Shown one piece after another: positions 53,349-61,779 of a stretch of DNA of 64,000 nt. Below the pieces are notes generated by a model that searched no databases, was not told the origin of the DNA, and worked only from the letters and a program-made list of their open reading frames with translations. The DNA comes from Prevotella sp. (GTDB lineage Bacteria; Bacteroidota; Bacteroidia; Bacteroidales; Bacteroidaceae). The position numbers were made by a program, and so were the translations under genes. The DNA is taken from NCBI GenBank assembly GCA_017412705.1, contig JAFPWS010000044.1, positions 1 through 64,000 on the forward strand. The letters are read 5' to 3'. Position 1 is the first letter of the stretch. The number at the start of each line of letters is the position of its first letter.

Positions 53349-54292
53349 TTCTTCTTTACTTTTGTAGTATCTTTGGCCTCCAGCTTTTTCACCTGTCGCA
53401 AGGAGTCTGCTATGAATGCCTTCTCCAATGCAAGGCGCTGTTTCTCGAAACGTCGCTCATAGTCAACCTTGTCAAGCGAGTCGCGACGAAATTCCCTGCG
53501 CTCAGTATTAGCCTGTCGTATAGAGTCACGATGCAGCTTCATATCGTAAAGATGCAAACGGTATTGCTCATCAACAGCTACACGGCGCTTATAGCGATTG
53601 GAAACAGAAGGCCCAAAATGATAGACTAAGCTGACACGCAACACATTATTGCCAACAAGATACAAAACAGGACTCCAGTCCATCGCATAAGTCGTCGCAG
53701 GGGCAATGGTTACATACGAATCATTCTCCTTCCGGTACTCGTCATGCTTGGCAAACATCACACCAGCACTTGCAGAAAACTCTAAATCCAAACTACTACC
53801 ATTCCGATAGCCATAAAGGGGCATCACTAAACCACCTGTCAAACCGGCTGCTATATGATGACCGTCATAGCCTGTTTCGTTGAGTTTCACGTCATGTTTA
53901 CCATAGGTCCCGTAAATACCGGCAAACCAGGACAACCGCTCACGCTTAGTATGCATATAACGACGGATATCCAAACGGACATCACGAAAAATCAGGGAAT
54001 GATAGGAAGTTGTCACTTCACGTCCTGAAGGTTTATATCGTCCACTGACCCCTATAGTCCAGCGACTCCAGTTCATATTCCCCAAGGTAAATTCAACTCC
54101 AAGATTAGGAGTCAGCAATAGCCAGTCTATGCCATTGGTCTTTAGGCTGAAACGCTCGCCGAATGTCAACGTATCAAGTCGGTTTCCGTAAAGCGTTGGG
54201 GGAGGAACGATACGTTTCTTAGTGCGCCCCCAAGTAGTCATGCAGACCAGAAGCACACCAATTAAAAAAAACATATAGAAGCTACGTTTCAA
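53345..54292 (-). CDS. DUF3575-like outer-membrane protein with charged helical tail
   Basis: First gene of the operon, 315 residues. A signal peptide (about 1-22) is followed by a barrel-like domain (about 45-235) with LLLTPNLGVEFTLGNMNW, SLIFRDVRLDIRRYMHTKRE and HHIAAGLTGGLVMPLYGYRN. The last 75 residues are a highly charged predicted coiled coil (RQANTERREFRRDSLDKVDY, FEKQRLALEKAFIADSLRQV) that should reach into the periplasm. The barrel part is the same general family as the next gene; the tail is special to this one and could contact the cell wall or the OmpA-domain protein. A -7 element TACCTTTG lies 24 bases upstream. Confidence 0.7.
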   Translation of the reverse strand: MKRSFYMFFLIGVLLVCMTTWGRTKKRIVPPPTLYGNRLDTLTFGERFSLKTNGIDWLLLTPNLGVEFTLGNMNWSRWTIGVSGRYKPSGREVTTSYHSLIFRDVRLDIRRYMHTKRERLSWFAGIYGTYGKHDVKLNETGYDGHHIAAGLTGGLVMPLYGYRNGSSLDLEFSASAGVMFAKHDEYRKENDSYVTIAPATTYAMDWSPVLYLVGNNVLRVSLVYHFGPSVSNRYKRRVAVDEQYRLHLYDMKLHRDSIRQANTERREFRRDSLDKVDYERRFEKQRLALEKAFIADSLRQVKKLEAKDTTKVKKK

Positions 54293-54315
54293 ACCCTCTG
54301 TTTGCTAATCAGCTG

Positions 54316-54323
54316 CAAAGGTA
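54316..54323 (-). promoter_or_regulatory. -7 promoter element of the four-gene outer-membrane operon
   Basis: TACCTTTG on the minus strand, 24 bases upstream of the first start codon. Confidence 0.6.
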
Positions 54324-54435
54324 CGAATCTTTTTTGAATATACAAAGAATTTGCCTTAAACTTAGGATTGTAAGTCTTTCTACTTTGACCTACATCAAGA
54401 AGAAAGCACATATTGAATAAAAAAGGAATAAACCC

Positions 54436-54466
54436 TTTGTGTGTTCGCGCACAATTCGTACATTTG
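54436..54466 (+). promoter_or_regulatory. Consensus promoter of a short transcription unit
   Basis: TTTG at 54436-54439, a 19-bp spacer and TACATTTG at 54459-54466: one of the best matches to the Bacteroidetes consensus in the window. The transcript would run from about 54473 to the terminator at 54677. Confidence 0.75.
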
Positions 54467-54535
54467 CAGTGTCAAAAGACAAAAGAGACATAAAGAAAGT
54501 AGTTTTTAGGATTTAACAATTAAAAAGTTTAGGTT

Positions 54536-54601
54536 ATGATTATCTTCAATTATGTAGTGGTATCGCTCGCCAAGAAAGGCATCCACATGATTAAGAAATA
54601 A
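54536..54601 (+). CDS. Possible 21-residue peptide in a self-contained transcription unit
   Basis: An ATG at 54536 opens 21 codons: MIIFNYVVVSLAKKGIHMIK plus K, then TAA. The peptide is hydrophobic in its first half and basic in its second (about +4), like a small membrane-associated peptide. It has its own consensus promoter (54436-54466), a leader of about 60 bases and a strong terminator (54643-54677). The whole unit is about 205 bases. The neighbours are divergent (54292) and convergent (54703). It could instead be a small regulatory RNA in which the reading frame is incidental; the palindrome ACCTCCGAGGT at 54613-54623, which contains an anti-Shine-Dalgarno-like CCTCC, fits that view too. 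Confidence 0.45.
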   Translation: MIIFNYVVVSLAKKGIHMIKK

Positions 54602-54642
54602 AGAGAAAGCGAACCTCCGAGGTAAATGAAAGTATAGAAAAG

Positions 54643-54677
54643 AAAATCCTGCCAACGTCAGTTTGGCAGGATTTTTT
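54643..54677. terminator. Bidirectional terminator
   Basis: AAAATCCTGCCAA (54643-54655) pairs perfectly with TTGGCAGGATTTT (54663-54675), with T runs on the plus-strand side and A runs on the other. It serves the short unit and the OmpA gene that ends at 54703. Confidence 0.85.
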
Positions 54678-54702
54678 ATAGACTTAAATGATCTGGGCTT
54701 GC

Positions 54703-55827
54703 TTATTCAGCAATCATAATGGTAACGCGGTTCTTGTCGTTCTCTGCGAACGGCTGCTCACGAGCACCCTTAGAGTCGTAGCTGATGCGGTCAGCAGCAA
54801 TCTCGTACTTCTCAAGCAGGCACTTTACAACAGCATCAGCACGCTGCTTGGCCAGACGGTCGTTGATACGGTCGTTACCAGTACCAGCGTCAGCATAACC
54901 TACGATGTTTACCTTGGCATCCTTGTTGGCGTTCAGGTAGTCAGCAACATCCTTGATTTTACCAGCCTCTGTGTCGCGAATGTCATACTTATTGATGATG
55001 AAGAATACCTCACGGCGCATTGGTTCTACCTTAGCAGGCTTCGGTTCCTCGATGGTTACATACTTATAGATAGTATCGGTGACTACGACATCGCGATAAA
55101 CCTCGTGCTTCTCCTCCTTGTAGGTCTTGCCCAAGTTGATGCGCAGACCGATCAGAGCGTTCACGTACTTGTCGATGTTGTCACCATACTTAGAGTTGTA
55201 CTTGTCAGACAGACCGTTGAAACTACCCTCCAGCAACAGGTTCACATAGTCGCTCAGACGGAACATAGCCTGTGCACCACCACGGAAGTAAGGACGGAAC
55301 TTAGTGCCATCCCACAGATACTGCATATTGTATCCCTTAGCTGCCAGATCGTTTGCCTCGTCATTGCTGAAGGCCATGTTGGCGCCACCGCCTACGAACA
55401 GTGAGAAGTTGAAGAAACGCTTGGGGTTCCAGCCTGCTACGAGGTTAGAGATGTTGAACGTAACATCCAAACCACCAGCTACATACTTCCACTTATACTT
55501 CATAATCTCCAGATTGTTGAAACCACCCTTTGACTGCCAGCCGTTAAAAGCCAGACGAGCACCAACAACCTTTGAGAACTGATAACCCAGACCCAGCTGT
55601 ACGTTGGGAGAGAGGAGGTCCTTGAACTTTGCCTCACCAATGGTCCACTGGGCACCGCCCTGCAGATCCAGATACCAATAAGGCTTAAACTTGGTCGTCA
55701 CATCAGTGTGATCGTACTCTTGCACAGTACGCTGGTCAACGCGGTCGACCACCTTCTGCTGCTTCTGTGCCATTGCGCTCAGGCTTACCAAAGCCAAGCA
55801 AGCAACCAATAATGTCTTAATCTTCAT
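54703..55827 (-). CDS. OmpA-family porin (barrel plus peptidoglycan-binding domain)
   Basis: Major outer-membrane protein type, 374 residues. The signal peptide is 1-20. An eight-strand-like barrel (about 45-235) has YWYLDLQGGAQWTIGEAKF, VQLGLGYQFSKVVGARLAF and YFRGGAQAMFRLSDYVNLLL. A linker leads to the OmpA C-terminal domain (about 270-374: EVFFIINKYDIRDTEAGKI, VNIVGYADAGTGNDRINDRL, AKQRADAVVKCLLEKY). Thr and Ala-rich hinge residues are few. Codon bias is strong, suggesting abundant expression. A -7 element lies 37 bases upstream and the bidirectional terminator at the 3' end. Confidence 0.92.
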   Translation of the reverse strand: MKIKTLLVACLALVSLSAMAQKQQKVVDRVDQRTVQEYDHTDVTTKFKPYWYLDLQGGAQWTIGEAKFKDLLSPNVQLGLGYQFSKVVGARLAFNGWQSKGGFNNLEIMKYKWKYVAGGLDVTFNISNLVAGWNPKRFFNFSLFVGGGANMAFSNDEANDLAAKGYNMQYLWDGTKFRPYFRGGAQAMFRLSDYVNLLLEGSFNGLSDKYNSKYGDNIDKYVNALIGLRINLGKTYKEEKHEVYRDVVVTDTIYKYVTIEEPKPAKVEPMRREVFFIINKYDIRDTEAGKIKDVADYLNANKDAKVNIVGYADAGTGNDRINDRLAKQRADAVVKCLLEKYEIAADRISYDSKGAREQPFAENDKNRVTIMIAE

Positions 55828-55863
55828 AAGTCCCTAATATTAAGTAAATAGTCTATTTGGTTG

Positions 55864-55871
55864 CAAAGATA
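55864..55871 (-). promoter_or_regulatory. -7 promoter element of the OmpA porin gene
   Basis: TATCTTTG on the minus strand, 37 bases upstream of the start codon. Confidence 0.6.
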
Positions 55872-55963
55872 CGAAAAGTATTTTATAAATGCAAAATTTT
55901 TTAAAGGAAAATGCAAAAAACCTAAAAACGGGCTACAAATTACTGCTCAGAATAAGCAAAAAA

Positions 55964-56091
55964 GTGCTCACATTACAAGTGAGCACCAGTTACATACCGA
56001 CAAAGCAGGGGTTTCCTACCGACAAACTGATAGTTACATGCCGACAAACTACAAGTTACATGCCGAGAAACTACAAGTTGCATCACCGGGG
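55964..56091. repeat. Five tandem 22-bp repeats with a leading hairpin
   Basis: Units of exactly 22 bp run without spacers: 55982-56003, 56004-56025, 56026-56047, 56048-56069 and 56070-56091. The best-kept unit is ACTACAAGTTACATGCCGAG plus AA; units 1 and 3 differ at a few positions, and units 2 and 5 are more decayed. A perfect 8-bp hairpin GTGCTCAC/GTGAGCAC (55964-55986) borders the array. The last unit overlaps the stop codon of the DUF1573 gene. The same unit, inverted, occurs at 14650-14715. Confidence 0.85.
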
Positions 56092-56487
56092 GTTGTAATA
56101 ATAGCCATGTATTCGTAACTGGTAGACAGTATCCGCATTGGAATAGATATCACAGCGCTTCGTAAAGGAACCTTCTGAGAAGCCTGCTCCGTCATAAAGT
56201 ACCCGGATAGTATCGGTCTCGCCAGGACGAACGGCATGTTTCGCATAACGGGCTTTCGTGCAGCCACACGATGTGACAATCCTGTTTATCACAAAAGGCA
56301 CCTTACCCACATTCTTATAGACAAAATCAAAGAAGACCGTATCTCGCTCACAATAGGAACTAAAATCATGATTGGTCTCCGTCAGGAACTCTATCTCCGC
56401 TGAAGGCGCATCGTTCTTAACAGAAGCCTGCCGACGACACGAAGTCGCCAGCAGGATTACCAGTACAGCAAAAGTATACTTAGTCAT
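56083..56487 (-). CDS. DUF1573 lipoprotein
   Basis: A 134-residue lipoprotein (lipobox LATSC, Cys17) with one DUF1573 domain (about 33-130). The family hallmark VPFVINRIVTSCGCTKARY is present, with the CGC motif, then RPGETDTIRVLYD and FTKRCDIYSNAD. The domain has an immunoglobulin-like (ASH/MSP-type) fold and is very common in Bacteroidetes; its exact role is not known. The C-terminal codons and stop lie in the last unit of the 22-bp repeat array. It overlaps the upstream lipoprotein gene by 8 bases and is translated from the same message. Confidence 0.87.
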   Translation of the reverse strand: MTKYTFAVLVILLATSCRRQASVKNDAPSAEIEFLTETNHDFSSYCERDTVFFDFVYKNVGKVPFVINRIVTSCGCTKARYAKHAVRPGETDTIRVLYDGAGFSEGSFTKRCDIYSNADTVYQLRIHGYYYNPR

Positions 56488-57004
56488 CTACTTCCGCATT
56501 GGCATTACTCTTTAACTCGTTAGAGTCAGTAATGTTGTCCTTCGTGGTCAGATACCACTGCCCGTCTCTGCGAATAGGACGCAGATAGAACGAAGTCTTA
56601 TTGGGACGCGGGTCGCCCTCCTCTTTCTCGAAGAGAATAACATTAATCTTCGCCTCGTTATCAATATCAGAGTTGAAAACAATACGTTCCAAATCATAAT
56701 CGGCACGGCCGGCAATAGGAATCAGCGACATTGCCTGACGATTCTTGAACGAAGGACTCAGAGGCTCAATCGTATCGCCATTCAGATAGCTCAAACGTTC
56801 TACAGCACCTCGAATATCCCTTTCTTTCATACGGTACATAAAGTCGTTCACCAGCTCCATGACGCGTGCAGTATCCTGTTTGGTGAAGACAAACTCAGGT
56901 TCCGCAATCTCCTTGTCAGCAGGTGCTTCCTTCTTACCTCCGCAGGAGATCAGCGCAGAAGAGGTAAGGATAGCAGAAACCATCAGCAAAAAAATCTTTT
57001 TCAT
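56480..57004 (-). CDS. Lipoprotein of unknown function
   Basis: A 174-residue lipoprotein (lipobox LISC, Cys21; CGGKKEAPADKE). After a short acidic linker comes a compact alpha+beta domain: VMELVNDFMYRMKERDIRGA, then YDLERIVFNSDIDNEAKINV and FYLRPIRRDGQWYLTTKDN. The layout of a helix pair followed by a curved sheet with a final WYL strand resembles NTF2/lumazine-binding-like folds, but I cannot name a family. It is cotranscribed with the DUF1573 gene (8-base overlap) and lies beyond the terminator of the large surface lipoprotein. Confidence 0.72.
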   Translation of the reverse strand: MKKIFLLMVSAILTSSALISCGGKKEAPADKEIAEPEFVFTKQDTARVMELVNDFMYRMKERDIRGAVERLSYLNGDTIEPLSPSFKNRQAMSLIPIAGRADYDLERIVFNSDIDNEAKINVILFEKEEGDPRPNKTSFYLRPIRRDGQWYLTTKDNITDSNELKSNANAEVDD

Positions 57005-57035
57005 TTCCTAAATCGGTTTTTTGTTTCTTCAAACA

Positions 57036-57065
57036 AGAGGGGTGCCAAACAGTTGACACCCCTCT
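57036..57065 (-). terminator. Hairpin terminator after the large surface lipoprotein gene
   Basis: AGAGGGGTG (57036-57044) pairs with CACCCCTCT (57057-57065), with additional CAA/TTG pairing inside. The following T run is weak. Confidence 0.6.
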
Positions 57066-57104
57066 GAGTTTTATAGTTAGATTCTAAAAATCTATTCGCT
57101 TGAA

Positions 57105-60100
57105 TTACTCGTTACCAACAGTCGGGTTGATGTAGATGACAGCCCAAACACGCTGTGTCCAAGGAATCAGAGCACCCCATGAGTACTCAACAGAGATGGG
57201 CACGTATACGTAGAACGGCTTCACAACACCACCGTTATTGGTGTAAGCAATCAGGTCAGCAGAGCTGTCGGTCTCAGAATTACCACTCCACATAGTACCT
57301 GCAGCATCAGCAGTAGTACCAGCGTCAACCAGCTTTAAGTACTCCTGACCATATGCACTGGTCAGAGCAGGAATGTCATTGATGCTGTAGAGCTTCTCAA
57401 TAGCAGCGGGATCAGTCAGCTTCACACGCTTAGCGGGCTCCAGATAAGCATCTGAACGGATCTCAGAACGCTTGATGTACAGGTTCTTAATGCCGTAGAA
57501 GCTGTAAGGAACATCCATATTGGTGTCGCTGTACTCACCCTTATGATTCTTACCGTCGTCAGCGAACTTCTGAGTCTGCTTGTCCATTACGACAGCGTAT
57601 GTACGCCAGTCACGGATGTAGAGCAACTTCCAGATGTCGTAGATCTGAGTCTCGTTAGGAGCGTCAGTCCACTTTGTCTCAGCAGGCCATACGTTGATAG
57701 GACGCAGGAAGCGTACATTGAAGCGAGTGTCGCCAATCAGAGGCTCGTAGCAGTAGTCTGCATCTACCTCAATCTCAACGAAAGCGGTGAAGGTCTTATT
57801 CTCCTGAGCGGTCAGGTAGAACTCACGCTGCTTATTACCCTGTGCATCGTACATACCGATATAGTTCAGAATGTCATTTGCAGGCTCGTTGATAAAGTCT
57901 TCTGAGCGAGTTGTCTTATCTGATACCAGAGGACCAGTAACAGTCTGATCACGACCCATCCACTGAATAAATCCACTAGGATCTAACCGCACAATAGTAG
58001 TAGCAGTATATGCCTTACCATCCTTCTTGACAGCCTGAATCTCAGACTTGTCAGCACTCAGCTCTACAGTCCACTTTGCACCAGAAGCACCGTTGACAAC
58101 CCACTGACCCTTACTGTCAGCGCTGAAGTCTGCATTCTCGCCCTTAACAGGCAGTGTGAAGCGGAAATAGGTAGCACCAATGAACTTCTTGTTGGTGTAA
58201 TCCCAGAACTTATTAAATGCAGGAGTCTTACCATCTGCCTTATAGAGTCCATGAACCTCAGGAACAATCTCCTGCTTCAGCCAGTACTCCTTCAAATCCT
58301 TGAAGAATGACCAGGTCTCAAGAGTAGTCTTACCATGCTCAGCAGGTGTCGGAACGTTAGCGTAAACCTCGATGGTATCAGCAACGCCATCACGATAACC
58401 CTCAGTCTTAGAATACCAGTGGTCGAGTACGCGACGGTTGATGTCAGCGTAAGCGAAGTGAATCTTGTCAACCTCGAGAAGCAGCTTCACATAGATAGAA
58501 GTACCATTGTTCTTGTTGATGAAGCGAACAACTGTAGAGATAGCCTGCTTGTTCAGACCCTTGCTCAGGTAAGTAGCCTTAGCAACAGTAATCAGCTTAG
58601 CATAAGCAGCAGCTGTCATGTTACCGGCATCAGCATAGTCACCAGTCAGGTCTTCCTCACCCATCAGGTTCCAGATGAGCACGTTAGTAGACTCATCCCA
58701 GTTGTGACCGGCAGTTGCATTGTCATGAGGTGTGTACCATACACGACCGAACCAGTTGTTGTCGGCAGTGAACTTAGACAGCTTAGTCATGGCGTCGTCA
58801 TTAGCCAGATCCTGAGCATATACATAGTTACCCTTAGAATCCTTATAGTAACGCTTTGCCATCCACTGATTAGCAGCAGCGGTAGAATACAGCGTACCGG
58901 AAGGATCAGAAACAGGAATAGCAGAAGGATTCACATAAGGCATGTTCTCGTAGTTACCAACTACATCGAGGTAGTAGTTCTTCTCGAATTCCTGCTTGGT
59001 GATACCCTTATTGTCATTCAGCTTAGCCAGAATGAGGTTCTCCATCTGTGACCATGTTACACGACCCTCGTCACCGCAGTTCATGTACATCTCAGTCAGA
59101 GGAATAGTAACCTCCATGTCGTCAGCCTTATCCTCAACGATACGAATCTTTACATAACCGTAGCGTATGATCTTGCCATCCTCAGTTACGAGGTCAACAC
59201 GTACCAGAGGCTCACGATCGATAGCCTCACGAGTAGCAACCTTGCCAGAAATAGTCTGACCGTCAGCTGTTACAGAACGAGGAGCGAAGTAAGGAGAAGT
59301 CTTGTCGGTAACAGGATTACCGTCCTTGTCAACCTGCTCCATGTGAACAGACTCACCAGTTACGTTGTTACCCATGATGTAGTTAACCAGTGTGTACTCA
59401 TAGTGCAGGCCCAAAGCCTTCATATCGTCAGCAGTCATCACCTTATCCTGTGTGCTCATTCCGTAGCGGGTATAGGTGGTGTAGTTGTAGTGAGTCTCGA
59501 TGAAGTCGAAGTTGAAGATAGCGTCGTACTTCACAGTGTGAGTAGCGGGCATAGGAATAGCACCGTAAGACTGCTGGTCTTCCTCGTTGGTGTAACCTAC
59601 GGTCTCATAGAGGTGGTTGGCACGAATCTTGGTTACGTCCTTCTTGGCGAACTCAGTGTCGCGACCGTTAATCTTAGCCTCGGGATTGTTATCAGCCAGA
59701 GCAATAATCTCAATCTCAGCAGGAACAACAACTGCATAATCAGAAGTAATGGTAGTATCAGCAGTTTCAATCTGAGCAGCGATGAACGGCAGTGTCTTAG
59801 CATTGCCATAAGAGCCATCATTATCAGTATCCCAATCAGGATCCAAAGCAGTTGAACCTGTTGAAGACCAGGTATTGAACATCTTAAACACCTCATCGGT
59901 CTTCACAGTGAAGGGAACAGTCAGGATACCATTCTTGAAGGTAGTAATCTCACCATCAACTGCAGAGCTCTTAGGAGTAGCAGCGATAGTCTTGTTCTGA
60001 TTGGTAGTCTCACCACCGATGGTACGAGTGTAAACCTCAGAGTTATTCTCGAAGAACGAAATGGTAGCGTTTGACAGGTCAGCCGTTGTTGGGTTGATAT

Positions 60101-61286
60101 GATACTTAGCCACAGCACCATTGCTCAGAGTAGTCTGGTCAATAGTAACCTTACCAAGGTTCTGACGAGCAATCAGTATGTTACCAATAGCACCATTCAG
60201 GTTGGTAGGACCAGCCTCACCGCTAAAGTTAACTTCATCCCAAGGACCCTTATCTACTACCTGCTTCTCAGTGTACACAAACTTGGTACCCTTGCCGGCA
60301 GAGTAACCCATGGTAGACTCAACCTTCACGTCAACAGTCTGGTCACCAGCTGCTACACCGTAAGTCAGGCGATAAGTGAACTTATACTCTTCCTTCTTGT
60401 TTACGAAAATCTCAGGATTAGCGAAGGGAACTTCAATACCCTCGACACCTTCCCAGTAGAAGTTAGGCATCAGGACCATAGAAGTAACACGTTTCTGAAC
60501 GAAAGCCTCCAGAATGTTGATTTCGGGAACAATACTATTCAGCTTCTCGCTCAAAGACTGCATAGCAACCTTTGCTGCAGCAAGATCAGAAGCATACTGG
60601 GCCTTGAAATCCTCTAAAGCCTTCTTAGCAGCATCAAGGTCATCCTGAAGCTTCTTTACGGCCTCAAGATCACCCTTGGCCAACTTCAAAGCCTCAATAG
60701 CCTCCTTAACAGAAGCAATCTCTGAAGAATTACCCTTAATGAGATCTTCCAGCTTCTTGATAGCATTCTCCTGATTGGTGATGCTTTCCTGAATAGCCTG
60801 GTCAGCAGCCTTACGGGCAGCTTCCTCATTGGTAATGCCTTCGTTAGCAGCCTTAATAGCTTCTTCAAGCGCAGTCACTCTACCCTCAACTACAGCTAAA
60901 GCAGTTGCCAAAGTCTCAACATCAGCCTTTTTGGCATACTCATCCAAAGCTGCCTCGATGGTCTCAACCTTGGTTGTCAAAGCAGTAAGCTGCGATGCCA
61001 AATTAGAAACCTGAGTGCTGAGTGCGTCAACTGTTGACTGGTCAGCCTTACTGTTAACAGCAGTCTGCAGAGCCTCAATCTTCGTGTTCAGTGAAGACTG
61101 AACAGTGCTAATCTGACTCTCTAAGGATGTCTTCAGACTCTCCAGGTCGCTCTTCAGCGCACGGGTATCAACCGCGTCCTGGAGCTTCTTGATGTCGTCA
61201 TCGTAATCCTTACAAGACGTAAGTACACTCGCAGTAGCGAACAGCATAACTACGAGCAACGAACTAAAAAACTTTGTTTTGTTCAT
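57105..61286 (-). CDS. Giant surface lipoprotein with N-terminal coiled coil
   Basis: A 1393-residue lipoprotein (lipobox VLTSC, Cys25, followed by KDYDDDIKKLQ). Residues about 28-265 form an almost uninterrupted coiled coil of heptads (LESLKTSLESQISTVQSSLN, QLTALTTKVETIEAALDEYA). The remaining 1100 residues are beta-rich domains with many Thr, Asp and Tyr and no enzyme motif, ending YVPISVEYSWGALIPW. Codon use is highly biased, suggesting an abundant protein. The design (lipid anchor, long stalk, large beta head) fits a surface-layer-like or adhesin protein, and related CKDYDDDI-type proteins are widespread in Prevotella and Bacteroides. Whether it forms an S-layer is inference. A promoter is at 61386-61393 and a terminator at 57036-57065. 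Confidence 0.78.
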   Translation of the reverse strand: MNKTKFFSSLLVVMLFATASVLTSCKDYDDDIKKLQDAVDTRALKSDLESLKTSLESQISTVQSSLNTKIEALQTAVNSKADQSTVDALSTQVSNLASQLTALTTKVETIEAALDEYAKKADVETLATALAVVEGRVTALEEAIKAANEGITNEEAARKAADQAIQESITNQENAIKKLEDLIKGNSSEIASVKEAIEALKLAKGDLEAVKKLQDDLDAAKKALEDFKAQYASDLAAAKVAMQSLSEKLNSIVPEINILEAFVQKRVTSMVLMPNFYWEGVEGIEVPFANPEIFVNKKEEYKFTYRLTYGVAAGDQTVDVKVESTMGYSAGKGTKFVYTEKQVVDKGPWDEVNFSGEAGPTNLNGAIGNILIARQNLGKVTIDQTTLSNGAVAKYHINPTTADLSNATISFFENNSEVYTRTIGGETTNQNKTIAATPKSSAVDGEITTFKNGILTVPFTVKTDEVFKMFNTWSSTGSTALDPDWDTDNDGSYGNAKTLPFIAAQIETADTTITSDYAVVVPAEIEIIALADNNPEAKINGRDTEFAKKDVTKIRANHLYETVGYTNEEDQQSYGAIPMPATHTVKYDAIFNFDFIETHYNYTTYTRYGMSTQDKVMTADDMKALGLHYEYTLVNYIMGNNVTGESVHMEQVDKDGNPVTDKTSPYFAPRSVTADGQTISGKVATREAIDREPLVRVDLVTEDGKIIRYGYVKIRIVEDKADDMEVTIPLTEMYMNCGDEGRVTWSQMENLILAKLNDNKGITKQEFEKNYYLDVVGNYENMPYVNPSAIPVSDPSGTLYSTAAANQWMAKRYYKDSKGNYVYAQDLANDDAMTKLSKFTADNNWFGRVWYTPHDNATAGHNWDESTNVLIWNLMGEEDLTGDYADAGNMTAAAYAKLITVAKATYLSKGLNKQAISTVVRFINKNNGTSIYVKLLLEVDKIHFAYADINRRVLDHWYSKTEGYRDGVADTIEVYANVPTPAEHGKTTLETWSFFKDLKEYWLKQEIVPEVHGLYKADGKTPAFNKFWDYTNKKFIGATYFRFTLPVKGENADFSADSKGQWVVNGASGAKWTVELSADKSEIQAVKKDGKAYTATTIVRLDPSGFIQWMGRDQTVTGPLVSDKTTRSEDFINEPANDILNYIGMYDAQGNKQREFYLTAQENKTFTAFVEIEVDADYCYEPLIGDTRFNVRFLRPINVWPAETKWTDAPNETQIYDIWKLLYIRDWRTYAVVMDKQTQKFADDGKNHKGEYSDTNMDVPYSFYGIKNLYIKRSEIRSDAYLEPAKRVKLTDPAAIEKLYSINDIPALTSAYGQEYLKLVDAGTTADAAGTMWSGNSETDSSADLIAYTNNGGVVKPFYVYVPISVEYSWGALIPWTQRVWAVIYINPTVGNE

Positions 61287-61580
61287 ACGAATTGTTTAAA
61301 TTAATTAATAAAAAAAGTTATTTATACTCTCTATTTTCTCATATTTTTTTAACGCACCTCATAGTCTGAGCCACGTTTTTGGGTGCAAATATAGGCATTA
61401 ATTCGCGAATCTGCAAGGATTTTCATACATTTTTTTCGAATTTTAGCTAAAAAGTTATCTTTTGTCTTAGTTTTACCCCACAAAGGGATGGTTTTATTGT
61501 TATTTTTTGTTTTTTATTGCAAAAATCGTTTTGTCTATGGTTTAAGGGCAAAATTGCCTTGCACCTTATTTAATATATAA
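61287..61580. other. AT-rich leader and promoter region of the surface lipoprotein gene
   Basis: Very AT-rich sequence with no gene. It holds the -7 element at 61386-61393, giving a leader of about 95 bases, and the sequence leading to the tRNA-Leu terminator. Confidence 0.6.
61386..61393 (-). promoter_or_regulatory. -7 promoter element of the giant surface lipoprotein gene
   Basis: TATATTTG on the minus strand, about 100 bases upstream of the start codon. Confidence 0.55.
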
Positions 61581-61619
61581 AGGAGCGCCGCCGGCTGTTT
61601 GATTGCTGACGGCACTCCC
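61575..61619 (-). terminator. Probable terminator of the tRNA-Leu transcript
   Basis: GGAGCGCCG (61582-61590) pairs with CGGCACTCC (61610-61618) with one mismatch; on the minus strand TTTATATATT follows. Confidence 0.45.
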
Positions 61620-61632
61620 GCTTTAGTGCCTG

Positions 61633-61714
61633 TACCCAGACCCGGGCTCGAACCGGGATGGGTTTCCCCACTGGTGTTTGAGACCAGCGCGTCTACCGAT
61701 TCCGCCATCTGGGC
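61633..61714 (-). tRNA. tRNA-Leu (anticodon CAA)
   Basis: On the minus strand the acceptor stem is GCCCAGA/TCTGGGT and the anticodon stem CTGGT/ACCAG encloses loop CTCAAAC with anticodon CAA. A long variable arm (TGGGGAAACCCA) and the T-loop TTCGAGC are typical of class II tRNAs. The discriminator is A. CCA is not encoded. Confidence 0.94.
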
Positions 61715-61779
61715 TTTTGCGGGTGCAAAGGTAGGAATAAAAATTGAAACCACCAAACATTCAGGAAAGTTTTTCTATA

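Noticed and set aside
47316-54292. Outer-membrane operon as a fimbrial cluster
   Set aside because: DUF3575-like and OmpA-domain genes fit, but no fimbrillin, anchor or tip subunit is present, so the label is not supported.
55982-56091. 22-bp array as a CRISPR
   Set aside because: The units are contiguous without unique spacers, too short, and no cas gene is in the window.
55861-56118. Plus-strand frames of 69-85 codons across the 22-bp repeats
   Set aside because: They are translations of the repeat itself (recurring SYMP..YKLH peptides) and oppose the DUF1573 gene.
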